From an uncultured Flavobacteriaceae bacterium (GTDB taxonomy: Bacteria; Bacteroidota; Bacteroidia; Flavobacteriales; Flavobacteriaceae): 64,000 nucleotides of DNA. A program made the translations under genes and the position numbers. Of this stretch, positions 46,980 through 57,106 are shown piece after piece. How positions within the stretch are numbered: position 1 is the stretch's first letter; each line of letters begins with the position of its first letter. The notes under the pieces were generated by a model. The model was given only the letters and a program-made list of their open reading frames with translations, made no database searches and was not told the origin of the DNA. Where the stretch lies: the NCBI GenBank assembly GCA_947497245.1, contig CANMFO010000003.1, positions 496,001 to 560,000 on the forward strand, given 5' to 3'.

Positions 46980-47133
46980 CGTTTTTAAAAAGGATATGAC
47001 CTTGATGCCGTTTAACAAAAAATTAATGCCCCGGTCTTAGCGTGGCATGGTTTTTTCAGTATCTTAGGGAATTGGTTGTTAAATTATGAGCCCTTTAAAC
47101 TTGAAAACGAAGGGTGGATAAAAAAAGAAATAG

Positions 47134-49329
47134 ATGAAAAGGAACCTCACCTATGCATTGTTTGTGACGCTCATTGCCGTAGCATCATGCAGCTTTACCA
47201 ACAAAAATTCTGAAAGTTTTGTAACCAATGACAAAGACAAACTTTTGTTGGATCTTATTACGTACGTACTTGAAAAGGGACATTATGAGCCGAAGGATAT
47301 CGATGACGATTTTTCGGTAAGTGTTTTCGAGGATTTCATCGATGTGATCGATCCTACCAAACGATATTTTCTCGAATCTGACATCAAGGAATTCGAACAG
47401 TACAAATTTCAGATTGATGATCAGATCAAGAATACCGAGATTACCTTCTTCAATATGGTCTACGATCGTCTGATGGAGCGCATGGAGGACGCAAAAGCCA
47501 TTTACAAAGAGGTACTGGCGAACGCCTTTGATTATAATCGCGACGAATCCATTGATATCGAATACGGGGAAATGGCTTTTGCAGCCTCCAGGGCGGATTT
47601 GGAAGAACGCTGGAGAAAACAGCTGAAGTACGCCACTTTGGGCACCTTTGACTCCAAAATGACGATGAACAAAAATGGGTCGGGAATGTCGGGCACTGAT
47701 GATGCCTTGGTGGAGGCTTCGGTGAGCAAGCTCCCCGAAAATACGGTAACCAATATCCCTTTGCTGACTTCAGAGGAAGCGGAAATAGCGGCCAGGGAAT
47801 CCACACAAAAGACCTTGGACGAATTTTTCGACTTTGTAAACGACATGGAGCGCAAGGATTGGTTCGTCCAATACATCAATACCATTGTGGACGAGTTCGA
47901 TCCGCATACCTTCTATTTCGCACCGGACGATAAGGAAAAATTCGATATGAGCATGTCGGGCAAATTCGAGGGAATCGGGGCCCGTTTGCAAAAGAAGCCC
48001 GAGGGAGCCAAAATTGTGGAGATTATCTCCGGGGGTCCCGTATGGCGAGATCAACGGTTGGAAGTTGGCGACGAGATCATCAAAGTGGGCCAAAATGGGG
48101 AAGAGCCCATCGATATTGTGGGGATGCGATTGGATGACGCCATAAAAATGATCAAGGGGCCAGAAGGTACCATCGTCGATCTTACCGTAAGAAAGGTCGA
48201 TGGCTCCTTGGAGACCATATCGTTGACCCGAGACGTGGTTGAATTGGAGGAATCATTTGCAAAATCGGCAAATATCATCAAGGAAAACCAAAGGTTCGGC
48301 TTGATCAACCTTCCAAAATTCTATGTCGATTTTGAGGATTATAGCGAGCGCAACGCGGCCACCGATGTTGCCAAAGAAGTGGAACGTCTTAAGCAGGAAG
48401 GTGCCGAAGGGCTTATTCTGGATCTACGGGACAATGGCGGTGGATCATTGAAGACCGTTGTCGAGATGGCGGGATTGTTCATCAAAGACGGCCCCATTGT
48501 TCAAGTGCAGTCCTCCGGAAAGAAAAAGGAAGTCTATGACGATAAGGACGAACGTATCCAATGGGACGGACCCTTGGTCATATTGGTCAACGAGCTTTCC
48601 GCTTCCGCCTCGGAAATTTTGGCGGCGGCCATGCAGGATTACAAAAGAGCGGTGGTCATCGGAAGCCGACAGACCTTTGGAAAGGGCACCGTGCAAAATG
48701 TGATCCCTTTGGACAATATTGTGCGAAGCAACGAACATGGGGATTTGGGGGCCATCAAATTGACCACTCAAAAATTCTATAGGATCAATGGCGGATCCAC
48801 CCAGCTCGAAGGAGTAAAGAGCGATGTTGTGGTGCCGGACAGATACAGCTATATCGATTTGGGAGAGCGCGATCAATCGAATCCGTTGAAATGGGACAAG
48901 ATTTCCCCGGCCGATTACGATCTATGGGAAGGTTATATCGACTATGAGCAGACCGTGGCGAACAGTACAAAACGTATGGCCAACAATGCCCAGATCAAGA
49001 TGATCGAGGAAAACGCCAAATGGTTGAAGGCAGAGCAGGACGAGACAAAAATTTCCTTGAACTATAAAGTATATAAGGCGGAAGAAAGCAAGGACAGGGA
49101 AAAATCGGAATATTTCAAAAAACTCGCCGACTATGATTCCAAACTGACCTTTACCTCCCTGAAGTATGAGCGGGAACTCTTCACCAAGGATTCTGTTTTA
49201 CGGGAAAAGCGAGATCGTTGGCACAAGAACCTGGCCAAGGATGTTTATGTCGAAGAAGCGGTAAACGTTTTGCAAGACTTGAAGATGAACAATATCAAAC
49301 AGGGCAAGTTGGCCAGTGTGAAGGGCTAA
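47134..49329 (+). CDS. Carboxy-terminal processing peptidase (Tsp/Prc type, S41)
   Basis: 731 aa; PDZ GGPVWRDQRLEVGDEIIKVGQ, LILDLRDNGGGSLKTVVEMAGLFI, VILVNELSASASEILAAAMQDYKRAVVIGSRQTFGKGTVQ. Confidence 0.95.
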   Translation: MKRNLTYALFVTLIAVASCSFTNKNSESFVTNDKDKLLLDLITYVLEKGHYEPKDIDDDFSVSVFEDFIDVIDPTKRYFLESDIKEFEQYKFQIDDQIKNTEITFFNMVYDRLMERMEDAKAIYKEVLANAFDYNRDESIDIEYGEMAFAASRADLEERWRKQLKYATLGTFDSKMTMNKNGSGMSGTDDALVEASVSKLPENTVTNIPLLTSEEAEIAARESTQKTLDEFFDFVNDMERKDWFVQYINTIVDEFDPHTFYFAPDDKEKFDMSMSGKFEGIGARLQKKPEGAKIVEIISGGPVWRDQRLEVGDEIIKVGQNGEEPIDIVGMRLDDAIKMIKGPEGTIVDLTVRKVDGSLETISLTRDVVELEESFAKSANIIKENQRFGLINLPKFYVDFEDYSERNAATDVAKEVERLKQEGAEGLILDLRDNGGGSLKTVVEMAGLFIKDGPIVQVQSSGKKKEVYDDKDERIQWDGPLVILVNELSASASEILAAAMQDYKRAVVIGSRQTFGKGTVQNVIPLDNIVRSNEHGDLGAIKLTTQKFYRINGGSTQLEGVKSDVVVPDRYSYIDLGERDQSNPLKWDKISPADYDLWEGYIDYEQTVANSTKRMANNAQIKMIEENAKWLKAEQDETKISLNYKVYKAEESKDREKSEYFKKLADYDSKLTFTSLKYERELFTKDSVLREKRDRWHKNLAKDVYVEEAVNVLQDLKMNNIKQGKLASVKG

Positions 49330-49358
49330 GCGCCCTGACCGGTAGAAGAAATATTGAA

Positions 49359-49392
49359 CCCCTGATGTAAGTAGGCATCAGGGGTTTTCTTT
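49359..49392 (+). terminator. Intrinsic terminator after Tsp-like peptidase
   Basis: CCCCTGATG-TAAGTAGG-CATCAGGGG followed by TTTTCTTT. Confidence 0.9.
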
Positions 49393-49411
49393 ATTCCTCC
49401 ATTAGTGCGGT

Positions 49412-49966
49412 TCAAGACTTGACCGCTCCCTTCAATTTATCGGCATGCACCTTCCGTAATTTGCCCAGTTTGGGTGTAATCACGGCATTGCAATATCCTT
49501 GGGAGCTGTTGTTCCGATAGTAGTCCTGATGGTAGTCCTCCGCCTCGTAAAAAGGGCCAAGAACCGTAATTTCGGTAATAATGGGCCGATCGTAGTAACC
49601 GGCCATTTCACGGACCACCTGCTCCGCTATCGCCTGCTGTCCTTCATCTTGGTAATAGATTACGGAGCGGTATTGCGTTCCCATGTCGGCTCCCTGTCTG
49701 TTCAAGGTGGTGGGGTCATGTGTGGTCATAAAGATGTCCAGTATATCCTTAAAGGAGATCGTATGTGCATCAAAAGTGATCTGGACTACTTCGGCATGGC
49801 CCGTTAGGCCCGAGCAGACCTCCCGATAAGTGGGTTTGCCAGGTGCATTGCCACCGGTATAGCCGGATACCACTTTTTCTACGCCCCGGACTTCCTGAAA
49901 AATGGCTTCCGTACACCAAAAGCATCCACCGCCAACGGTTGCCGTCTCTAACTTTTTGTTACTCAT
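49412..49966 (-). CDS. msrA: Peptide-methionine (S)-S-oxide reductase
   Basis: Likely start MSNKKLETATVGGGCFWCTEAIFQEVRGV; YREVCSGLTGHAEVVQI, THDPTTLNRQGADMGTQYRS. Confidence 0.96.
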   Translation of the reverse strand: MSNKKLETATVGGGCFWCTEAIFQEVRGVEKVVSGYTGGNAPGKPTYREVCSGLTGHAEVVQITFDAHTISFKDILDIFMTTHDPTTLNRQGADMGTQYRSVIYYQDEGQQAIAEQVVREMAGYYDRPIITEITVLGPFYEAEDYHQDYYRNNSSQGYCNAVITPKLGKLRKVHADKLKGAVKS

Positions 49967-50417
49967 TCGCTTGTTTTTTTTGAAGTTGCATCGAAGCCGA
50001 ATTGATACAATACCGCAGCCCGCTCGGGTCCGGACCATCCGGGAATACGTGCCCCAAATGCGCATCACAGGTATTGCACATCACTTCGACGCGAACCATG
50101 CCAAAAGCAGTGTCCCTTTCATATTTGATGGCATTTAGCTGGATGGGCTGGGTAAAACTGGGCCATCCCGTACCGGATTCAAACTTAATGGTCGAGTCGA
50201 ACAACGGGGCATTGCAGCAGATACAATTGTATCTTCCCGCTTCGTGAATACCACATAACGCACCCGTATGGGGCGCTTCGGTCCCTTTTTTGCGTGTGAC
50301 CCGGAACTGTTCCGGGGTCAATAGTTCCTGCCACTCCGCTTCCGTTTTCTTTACACGACGGTCGGGTTTGGGGTTTCCATTGAGGCTGAAACTGATGATG
50401 TCCTTCCAAGTGAGCAT
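49959..50417 (-). CDS. msrB: Peptide-methionine (R)-S-oxide reductase
   Basis: GTGWPSFTQPI, VEVMCNTCDAHLGHVFPDGP, RYCINSASMQL; overlaps msrA by 8 bp. Confidence 0.95.
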   Translation of the reverse strand: MLTWKDIISFSLNGNPKPDRRVKKTEAEWQELLTPEQFRVTRKKGTEAPHTGALCGIHEAGRYNCICCNAPLFDSTIKFESGTGWPSFTQPIQLNAIKYERDTAFGMVRVEVMCNTCDAHLGHVFPDGPDPSGLRYCINSASMQLQKKQANE

Positions 50418-50556
50418 GGTTTTTGTTTAGGTTGTTTTGTACTGCAAGTTACCTATTTGATTTGGTACACAATGGCTTGCCCCTATTGGTCGAAGTTTTA
50501 TCAAAAACATACAGCCCGTTTTAAGGACCCCTGCTTGAATTCGTTACATTTGACGT

Positions 50557-51375
50557 ATGCTGAACCCAAGGTCTCCCGAAAATAGAAGGCTTGTTTACGC
50601 CATACTAATGGTACTCTGCCTAGTCGGCTATTGGCTTTTCGACCATCTATATGTTCCCGACACCTATGGTCCGGCAGAGGGCGATGCGATCAAAACGACC
50701 ATCCCGACCTATTTTTTGCCGGAATCGACCACTGGGGCGATCGTGGTCCATGAACATTATACCTTGTCCTATAGCGAATCCCATGAGCAGGCGGAATGGG
50801 TGGCCTATATGCTTAAAAAATCACATCTTACCGATGATGACAGGGAAAGGCCGTTCTTTATTGGGGACCCCAAGGTAAAGACCAAATCCGCTGATTGGCG
50901 CAATTACAAGAGGTCGGGCTACGACCGGGGACATCTGTGCCCTGCAGGAGATCGTAGGTTTTCGAAACAGGCATATAACGAGACCTTCTATACCAGCAAT
51001 ATCAGCCCTCAGGACCCCGCATTCAATGCGGGGGTGTGGAACCGATTGGAAATGCAGGTGCGTCGATGGGTCAGGAAATACGGCACGACGTTTGTTGTCA
51101 CGGGAGGTGTTCTTAAAACGGGCCTAGAGGAAATCGGTGATGAAGATGTTGATGTGCCGGAGCATTATTACAAAATCTTGGCCCGCGGAACGGAGAGGGA
51201 GATGAAGGTGCTCGCTTTTCTGGTGCCGGGCAAAGAAAGCAAGAAGCCCCTGAGAGAATTTACGGTTTCGGTGGATACCATTGAAAAATTGACGGGAATC
51301 GATTTTTTTGAAGGACTGGGCAATATTGGGGAAGCGCTTGAAAAAAAGGTAGTGGTGGACGGTTGGGATTTTTAG
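50557..51375 (+). CDS. DNA/RNA non-specific endonuclease (NUC1 family)
   Basis: 272 aa; YDRGHLCPAGDRRF, FYTSNISPQDPAFNAGVWNRLE, VVTGGVL; N-terminal TM. Confidence 0.92.
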   Translation: MLNPRSPENRRLVYAILMVLCLVGYWLFDHLYVPDTYGPAEGDAIKTTIPTYFLPESTTGAIVVHEHYTLSYSESHEQAEWVAYMLKKSHLTDDDRERPFFIGDPKVKTKSADWRNYKRSGYDRGHLCPAGDRRFSKQAYNETFYTSNISPQDPAFNAGVWNRLEMQVRRWVRKYGTTFVVTGGVLKTGLEEIGDEDVDVPEHYYKILARGTEREMKVLAFLVPGKESKKPLREFTVSVDTIEKLTGIDFFEGLGNIGEALEKKVVVDGWDF

Positions 51376-51450
51376 CCGGACCGAAAAGAGACCTAACTAA
51401 GAAAAGATGGTGGAGACGGGGGATGTGATCGACGCTTGGAACCCCTTTGA

Positions 51451-52734
51451 TCAGATTCCTTCCTTCAATCGGTTTGTATCCAGTTTCAGGAAAATAAAGA
51501 GCAAGAGCGTAAAGAACAGCAGGCCGGAGCCCCCATAACTAAAAAAGGGTAGCGGAATACCGATGGTGGGGAGTACTCCGATAACCATACCGATATTGAT
51601 GAAATAGTGGATCAGTAATATCGAAATGACCCCGTAGCCATACATTCTACTAAAGGCATTTTTCTGCCTTTCCGCCAGATATACCAATCGCAGCAACAGC
51701 AGGGTGAACAGGATGACGACCGTGGCGGTGCCCACGAACCCCCATTCCTCTCCAACGGTACTGAAAATATAATCCGTATGCTGTTCGGGTACAAAGTCAC
51801 CCTTGGTACGGGTGCCCTCCAAAAATCCTTTTCCAAAAAATCCCCCAGATTCGATGGCCTTTTCAGATTGATAGGTATTGTAACCGATGGTCTTTCGTAT
51901 TTGTTCCAACTTCTCAGGGTCTTTTTCCAATCGGAGCCAAAGGCTGAAGCGATCGCGATGGCGTTGCTCAAAGACATTGTTGAATACAAAGTTTACCGAA
52001 AGGGAGAAGAGTACCGCCAGGATCGCAAAGCTGACCACGGGCAGGACCGGCAACTTGAACGATTTCTTTTTCAAAAGAAAGAAAAGGACGATCAGTAATG
52101 CCAGTGCAATGCCCACCCAAATAGTGCCGAACATCAAAGTAGCGACAAAGACCGATACCAACAGGAACCCGATGCCCAGGTAATACAGGGGCAGGCCTTC
52201 CCTGAAGATGACAAAGACCAATGCAAAAAACACCAGGGCACTTCCAGGATCGGGCTGTGGGACGATAAGTATCGTCGGAATGAGAATGATCAGAAAGGCA
52301 TACAGTTGATCCTTTCTTCGTTTGATGTCGGTTTGAATGTCACTCAAATACTTGGCCAGGGCAAGTGCGGTCGTCGCTTTTGCCAATTCGGACGGCTGTA
52401 GGTTAAAAAAACCAAGATCGTACCAGGAAGTGGCGCCCGCCACCGTCTTTCCAAAAACAAACAGCCCAAGGAGCAATACCATGGAAACAATGTACAGGAC
52501 ACTGGAAAAGCGTTCAAAAAAATTGGTCTCCAGGGCAAGGATGATAACGATCGAAACGGCACTGGCCCCGATAAAGAACAGCTGTTTACCGTGAAGGGTC
52601 GAGAAATTGAAAATAGAGGGCTCCGCTTCCGTAAAGGTGCTGGAATAGATGTTCACCCAACCAATGGCCACGAGAAGGATATAGAACAAAACGGTAAGCC
52701 AGTCGATACGTTTTAAGACACTCCTACCAGACAT
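51451..52734 (-). CDS. rodA: Rod shape-determining protein RodA
   Basis: 427 aa SEDS protein; GFFLNLQPSELAK-type motif, IPQPDPGSALVFFALVFVIF, EQHTDYIFSTVGEEWGFVG, GIPLPFFSYGGSGLL. Confidence 0.95.
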   Translation of the reverse strand: MSGRSVLKRIDWLTVLFYILLVAIGWVNIYSSTFTEAEPSIFNFSTLHGKQLFFIGASAVSIVIILALETNFFERFSSVLYIVSMVLLLGLFVFGKTVAGATSWYDLGFFNLQPSELAKATTALALAKYLSDIQTDIKRRKDQLYAFLIILIPTILIVPQPDPGSALVFFALVFVIFREGLPLYYLGIGFLLVSVFVATLMFGTIWVGIALALLIVLFFLLKKKSFKLPVLPVVSFAILAVLFSLSVNFVFNNVFEQRHRDRFSLWLRLEKDPEKLEQIRKTIGYNTYQSEKAIESGGFFGKGFLEGTRTKGDFVPEQHTDYIFSTVGEEWGFVGTATVVILFTLLLLRLVYLAERQKNAFSRMYGYGVISILLIHYFINIGMVIGVLPTIGIPLPFFSYGGSGLLFFTLLLFIFLKLDTNRLKEGI

Positions 52735-54592
52735 ACTCGTTTATCTTGAACTCTTCCCCACTATAGGGTTTTGCGTATTCGTGTTCCAGTGTTTTTTCCA
52801 ACATGCGCTTCTCCAGGTCTTTGCGGGTGATTTCCCCTTTGAGGTACTTTTCGATCATCAGGGAAGCGATATGTCCGGCATATCTCGAACCGTAGTATCC
52901 GTTTTCGATATAGACGGCTATGGCAATTTTAGGCTTATCCACCGGTGCGAAAGCAACGAACACCGAATGGTCGGTAAGCTGGGTCTTTACACTGTCAATA
53001 ACGGTGTAGTTCTCGACCGTACCGGTCTTTCCGGCAATTTCGATGTCCGGTATCTGGACCCAACGGCCCGTACCATAGTTGTACACGTCCGCCATGCCCT
53101 TGATCACCGGTTCAAAATGTTCTTTGTCTATTGTGGTGTGTTTAGGTTTTACGAATTCTGGATTGGAAATGTCCTCCCCATCGACTTTCTTCAATAGGTG
53201 CGGGGTGAAAAAATGCCCACGATTGGCTATGGCCGCGGTCATATTGGCCAATTGAATGGGAGTGGCCGCAACCTCACCCTGCCCAATGGAATTTGAAATA
53301 ATATAGGACGACGACCATCGGTTGTCCCCATACCATTTGTCATAATACTTTTTGGAAGGGATAAGGCCGGGGCGCCCCGTATGGAGATCGGACCCGAGAT
53401 AACCGCCAAGCCCAAAACTTCGCATGTGTTTTTCCCATGCATCCTGTGCCTCATCGGTGGTAGGGAACTTCTCATAGATTTTTCTAAAGGTACCCGCGAA
53501 ATAGGCATTGCACGACTTATAAATACCGACGTTCAGGTTGCGTGTACCGCCACCGCAATGGCATCCCCTTTTCGTTCTTCCCACATAAAAACCGTTATAG
53601 CAACTGAAGGTGGTGCCCGTGGTAATGACGCCTTCCTGAAGCGCTACCAATGCATTTAAGGTTTTGAACGGGGACCCTGGAGAGCCTTCTGCCGAGATCG
53701 ACCGATCAAAAAGCGGTTTGGAAATGGAATCGTAGTGCAGTTTGCTGTAGTTTGCGGAACGTTCCCTGCCCACCAAAAGGGAGGGGTCATAAGTGGGGCC
53801 GGAAATCATCGATAATATTTCGCCGGTAGCGGGCTCCAAGGCCACAATGCCCCCCCGTTTGCCGTACATCAATCGCTCCCCGTATTCCTGGAGCTGCTTG
53901 TCTATGGTAATGTGTATTTCCTTTCCCTGTTCCGGAAGGGTATCCAGGATCCCATCTTTGTAGGGGCCGATATCGCGATTGAACCGATCTTTTTGAAGGT
54001 ATTGCACGCCCTTTCGCCCTCTTAGAATGTCCTCATATACCTTTTCCACTCCCGAGCGTCCCGTGAGTTCGCCTTGTACATAGTAGGGGTTCTTGGCCAG
54101 ATCCCTTTCGTTCACCTCGCTGATATAGCCCAATACGTTCGCCGCACTGGGGGTGTCGTAATAGCGCAGGGAGCGTTTTTGTATGTAAAAGCCCTGATAG
54201 TGCCGCATTTTTTCCTGTAAGCGGGCATAATCTTCCTTGGAGAGCTGGGGCACCAATACAGAGGGGAGCCTTGGGGAATAGATCCGTGCTTTCCGCAATT
54301 CCTTGATAAATTTTTCCTTCCCGACCCCCAGCAGGTTGCAGAATTCCAAGGTGTCGAGTGCCCTGACTTCCCGCGGAATGACCATGACGTCATAGGCCGG
54401 ATCGTTACCGACCAATAACTTTCCATTGCGATCATAGATGTAACCACGTTCGGGATAATCGTAGATTCTTTTGATAGCGGGATCTTCCAAGGCCTGATCA
54501 GGAGAAAAACTGAAGATCTGCAAATAGCCGAGTCTGCCGAGAAAAGTGATCCCGATAATGATAATGATCGACGACAGTAGAATTTTTCTCAT
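52724..54592 (-). CDS. mrdA: Penicillin-binding protein 2
   Basis: 622 aa; PERGYIYDRNGKLLVGNDPAYDVMVIPRE, transpeptidase motifs, IAGKTGTVENY, VAFAPVDKPKIAIAVYIEN. Confidence 0.95.
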   Translation of the reverse strand: MRKILLSSIIIIIGITFLGRLGYLQIFSFSPDQALEDPAIKRIYDYPERGYIYDRNGKLLVGNDPAYDVMVIPREVRALDTLEFCNLLGVGKEKFIKELRKARIYSPRLPSVLVPQLSKEDYARLQEKMRHYQGFYIQKRSLRYYDTPSAANVLGYISEVNERDLAKNPYYVQGELTGRSGVEKVYEDILRGRKGVQYLQKDRFNRDIGPYKDGILDTLPEQGKEIHITIDKQLQEYGERLMYGKRGGIVALEPATGEILSMISGPTYDPSLLVGRERSANYSKLHYDSISKPLFDRSISAEGSPGSPFKTLNALVALQEGVITTGTTFSCYNGFYVGRTKRGCHCGGGTRNLNVGIYKSCNAYFAGTFRKIYEKFPTTDEAQDAWEKHMRSFGLGGYLGSDLHTGRPGLIPSKKYYDKWYGDNRWSSSYIISNSIGQGEVAATPIQLANMTAAIANRGHFFTPHLLKKVDGEDISNPEFVKPKHTTIDKEHFEPVIKGMADVYNYGTGRWVQIPDIEIAGKTGTVENYTVIDSVKTQLTDHSVFVAFAPVDKPKIAIAVYIENGYYGSRYAGHIASLMIEKYLKGEITRKDLEKRMLEKTLEHEYAKPYSGEEFKINEYVW

Positions 54593-55095
54593 TCTTTTCT
54601 TACGCTAAAAAGTGAACTGAACAACAGGCAAAGCACCAAAGAGGCAGAGCCGATTGCGAGTACTTTCTTGATGATGACCAGCACATTGGCCAGGCTAAAT
54701 ATCTCCAGTGTAAAGTACACCAGGTGGTGCACTACTATTAATAACGCTAAAAACGTAATTTGTTGTGCCCTGGTACTGTTACTGAGCCTAAAACTCTGAA
54801 ATTCGATGTTTACCCCAAAAACAAAGCGCATGATCGCCGGTCGAATATAGGCAATGGTCACGGTGGAAGCTGCATGGATGGCCATGGTATCGGAAAAGAA
54901 ATCGATGGCCAGGCCGAGCAAAAAACTGAGCCCGATAAAGACGGCACGGTTCTCCTTGATCGGAAACCAATATAAAAACAGAATATACACCATGGGATTG
55001 ATGAACCCGAAAAAGTTGAGGCGGTTGAAGACCAATACCTGCACCAGGATAAGGAGCCCAAAACGGATGGTATTTATAAAATAGTTATTGTTCAT
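54589..55095 (-). CDS. mreD: Rod shape-determining protein MreD
   Basis: 168 aa multi-TM; position between mreC and mrdA; PMVYILFLYWFPIKENRAVFIGLSFLLGLAIDFFSDTMAIHAAS. Confidence 0.92.
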   Translation of the reverse strand: MNNNYFINTIRFGLLILVQVLVFNRLNFFGFINPMVYILFLYWFPIKENRAVFIGLSFLLGLAIDFFSDTMAIHAASTVTIAYIRPAIMRFVFGVNIEFQSFRLSNSTRAQQITFLALLIVVHHLVYFTLEIFSLANVLVIIKKVLAIGSASLVLCLLFSSLFSVRKE

Positions 55096-55903
55096 TTAGG
55101 GTTTCTGTTTCCAGTTCCAATATTTCCCTTCGATCCATATTGTTTACAATGTACACGTTCTTAATGTTGGTCATATCGTTGAAAAGGGAAACATCGATGC
55201 GATAAAAACTTTGGGAGTGGTCCAAATCAAATTTTTGGATCGTACCAATGGGAATGTTCTCCGGAAAAATGCTGCTCATGGCACCTGTCACGATGGTGTC
55301 GCCAATGGTCAACGGCACCAATCGGGGAATGTCTACCAATTGTACCACATTATAGCGTTTGGTGTCCCAGACCAGGGACCCAAAGTGATTGGTGTTCTTT
55401 ATTTTGGCATTGATGTTCGATCTTTCGTTCAGGATACTCTGGACCGTGGCATACTTGCCGGAAGTATTTTCTACAATACCCAAGATCCCCTCTGCGGTAA
55501 TGACCCCCATATCGGGTTTCACGCTGTCCTGTGCCCCTTTGTTTATGGTAATATAATTACGGGGCCGGGAGTAACTGTTGTTGATGACCCGTCCTGCGGT
55601 AACCGTGTGGATAAGCCAGGTGGAGTCTATTAGGACCGAATCCCGGGGTACTCCATTGAACAGCAGTTTTCGTAGATGTTCGTTCTCGTCGACCAGCCTT
55701 TTGTTTTCTTCCGATAGTTTGAAGTACGATGAAATGCTGTGGGAAGCGGCATAAATGTTACCTGTGACCCAACTGGAGGAATTGAAAAAGCGCGATTGGT
55801 GGTACGAATGGGACTGGATGGTGAATCCTAGGGAAACCATCAACAAAAATAGGTAGAGCAGGAAGTTCTTATACCGTATTACAAAATTGATGATCTGTTG
55901 CAT
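55085..55903 (-). CDS. mreC: Rod shape-determining protein MreC
   Basis: 272 aa; N-terminal TM, coiled-coil, GVITAEGILGIVENTSGKYATVQSILNERSNINAKIKNT. Confidence 0.93.
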   Translation of the reverse strand: MQQIINFVIRYKNFLLYLFLLMVSLGFTIQSHSYHQSRFFNSSSWVTGNIYAASHSISSYFKLSEENKRLVDENEHLRKLLFNGVPRDSVLIDSTWLIHTVTAGRVINNSYSRPRNYITINKGAQDSVKPDMGVITAEGILGIVENTSGKYATVQSILNERSNINAKIKNTNHFGSLVWDTKRYNVVQLVDIPRLVPLTIGDTIVTGAMSSIFPENIPIGTIQKFDLDHSQSFYRIDVSLFNDMTNIKNVYIVNNMDRREILELETETLNEQ

Positions 55904-56012
55904 TCACTACTAGTTTTAGCCATATCCGACGACCGGAAAAAGGAGCGATGGAGACCAAAGGATCATGCGTGCGGTCTTCCAAATGACATGGGCCTTCCCG
56001 GCTCCCGAAGGC

Positions 56013-57041
56013 CTATTTGATAAGGATGCTCTTGTAACGCTCCAGGTTTTTCAATGCAATTCCGGTGCCCCGGACAACCGCCCTGAGCGGATCTTCCGCA
56101 ATATAGACCGGGAGGTCCGTTTTTTGCGACAATCTTCTGTCCAATCCCCGTAACATAGATCCCCCACCGGCCAAATAGATGCCCGTATTGTAGATATCCG
56201 CTGCCAATTCCGGAGGTGTTTGGGACAAGGTTTCCATTACCGCATCCTCGACACGAAGAATGGATTTGTCCAAGGCCTTGGCAATTTCCCGGTACGAAAT
56301 CTGTACCTGTTTGGGTTTTCCGGTCAACAAATCCCGGCCTTGAACGGATTTTTCTTCTGGAGGGTTCTGCAAATCCTCCGTAGCCGAACCAATTTCAATT
56401 TTTATGTTCTCAGCGGTACTTTCCCCCACATACAGGTTATGTTGGGTGCGCATATAATAAATAATGTCGTTGGTAAAGACATCGCCCGCAATCTTTACCG
56501 ATTTGTCGCATACAATACCACCCAATGCGATTACAGCGATTTCGGTGGTACCCCCACCAATATCAACGATCATGTTTCCTTTGGGCTGCATAATGTCCAA
56601 TCCGATACCTATCGCGGCCGCCATGGGCTCATGGATGAGATATACCTCTTTTCCATTCACGCGTTCCGCCGATTCCTTTACCGCCCGCATTTCCACTTCG
56701 GTAATCCCCGATGGAATGCAGATGACCATCCGCAGGGCGGGTGGGAACCACTTTTTCTTCAATGCAGGGATGTTCTTGATGAACATATTGATCATCTTTT
56801 CGGAAGCATCGAAATCTGCGATTACCCCATCCTTTAAAGGTCGTATGGTCTTGATATTTTCGTGGGTCTTGCCCTGCATCATATTGGCCTCTTTGCCAAC
56901 GGCGATGATCTTACCGGTAATGCGGTCCCTGGCTACTATCGAAGGACTGTCAACGACCACTTTGTCCATGTGGATGATGAGGGTATTTGCCGTTCCTAAA
57001 TCAATGGCAATTTCCTCGGTCAAGAAATCAAAAAATCCCAT
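56013..57041 (-). CDS. mreB: Rod shape-determining protein MreB
   Basis: 342 aa; EIAIDLGTANTLI, GNMIVDIGGGTTEIAVIALGGIV, GIYLAGGGSMLRGLDRRL. Confidence 0.97.
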   Translation of the reverse strand: MGFFDFLTEEIAIDLGTANTLIIHMDKVVVDSPSIVARDRITGKIIAVGKEANMMQGKTHENIKTIRPLKDGVIADFDASEKMINMFIKNIPALKKKWFPPALRMVICIPSGITEVEMRAVKESAERVNGKEVYLIHEPMAAAIGIGLDIMQPKGNMIVDIGGGTTEIAVIALGGIVCDKSVKIAGDVFTNDIIYYMRTQHNLYVGESTAENIKIEIGSATEDLQNPPEEKSVQGRDLLTGKPKQVQISYREIAKALDKSILRVEDAVMETLSQTPPELAADIYNTGIYLAGGGSMLRGLDRRLSQKTDLPVYIAEDPLRAVVRGTGIALKNLERYKSILIK

Positions 57042-57092
57042 TTTTACTTCGTTTGGTTATGTTACTAGTTAGGGTGGGGTGTATTTCATCGA

Positions 57093-57100
57093 CAAAAGTA
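57093..57100 (-). promoter_or_regulatory. Candidate -7 box TACTTTTG upstream of mreB
   Basis: Plus-strand CAAAAGTA, 52 bp upstream of the mreB start. Confidence 0.35.
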
Positions 57101-57106
57101 GTGAAA

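Noticed and set aside
50557-51375. Non-specific endonuclease as a defence effector
   Set aside because: Single membrane-anchored NUC1-family nuclease without immunity or sensor partner; common in Flavobacteriaceae.
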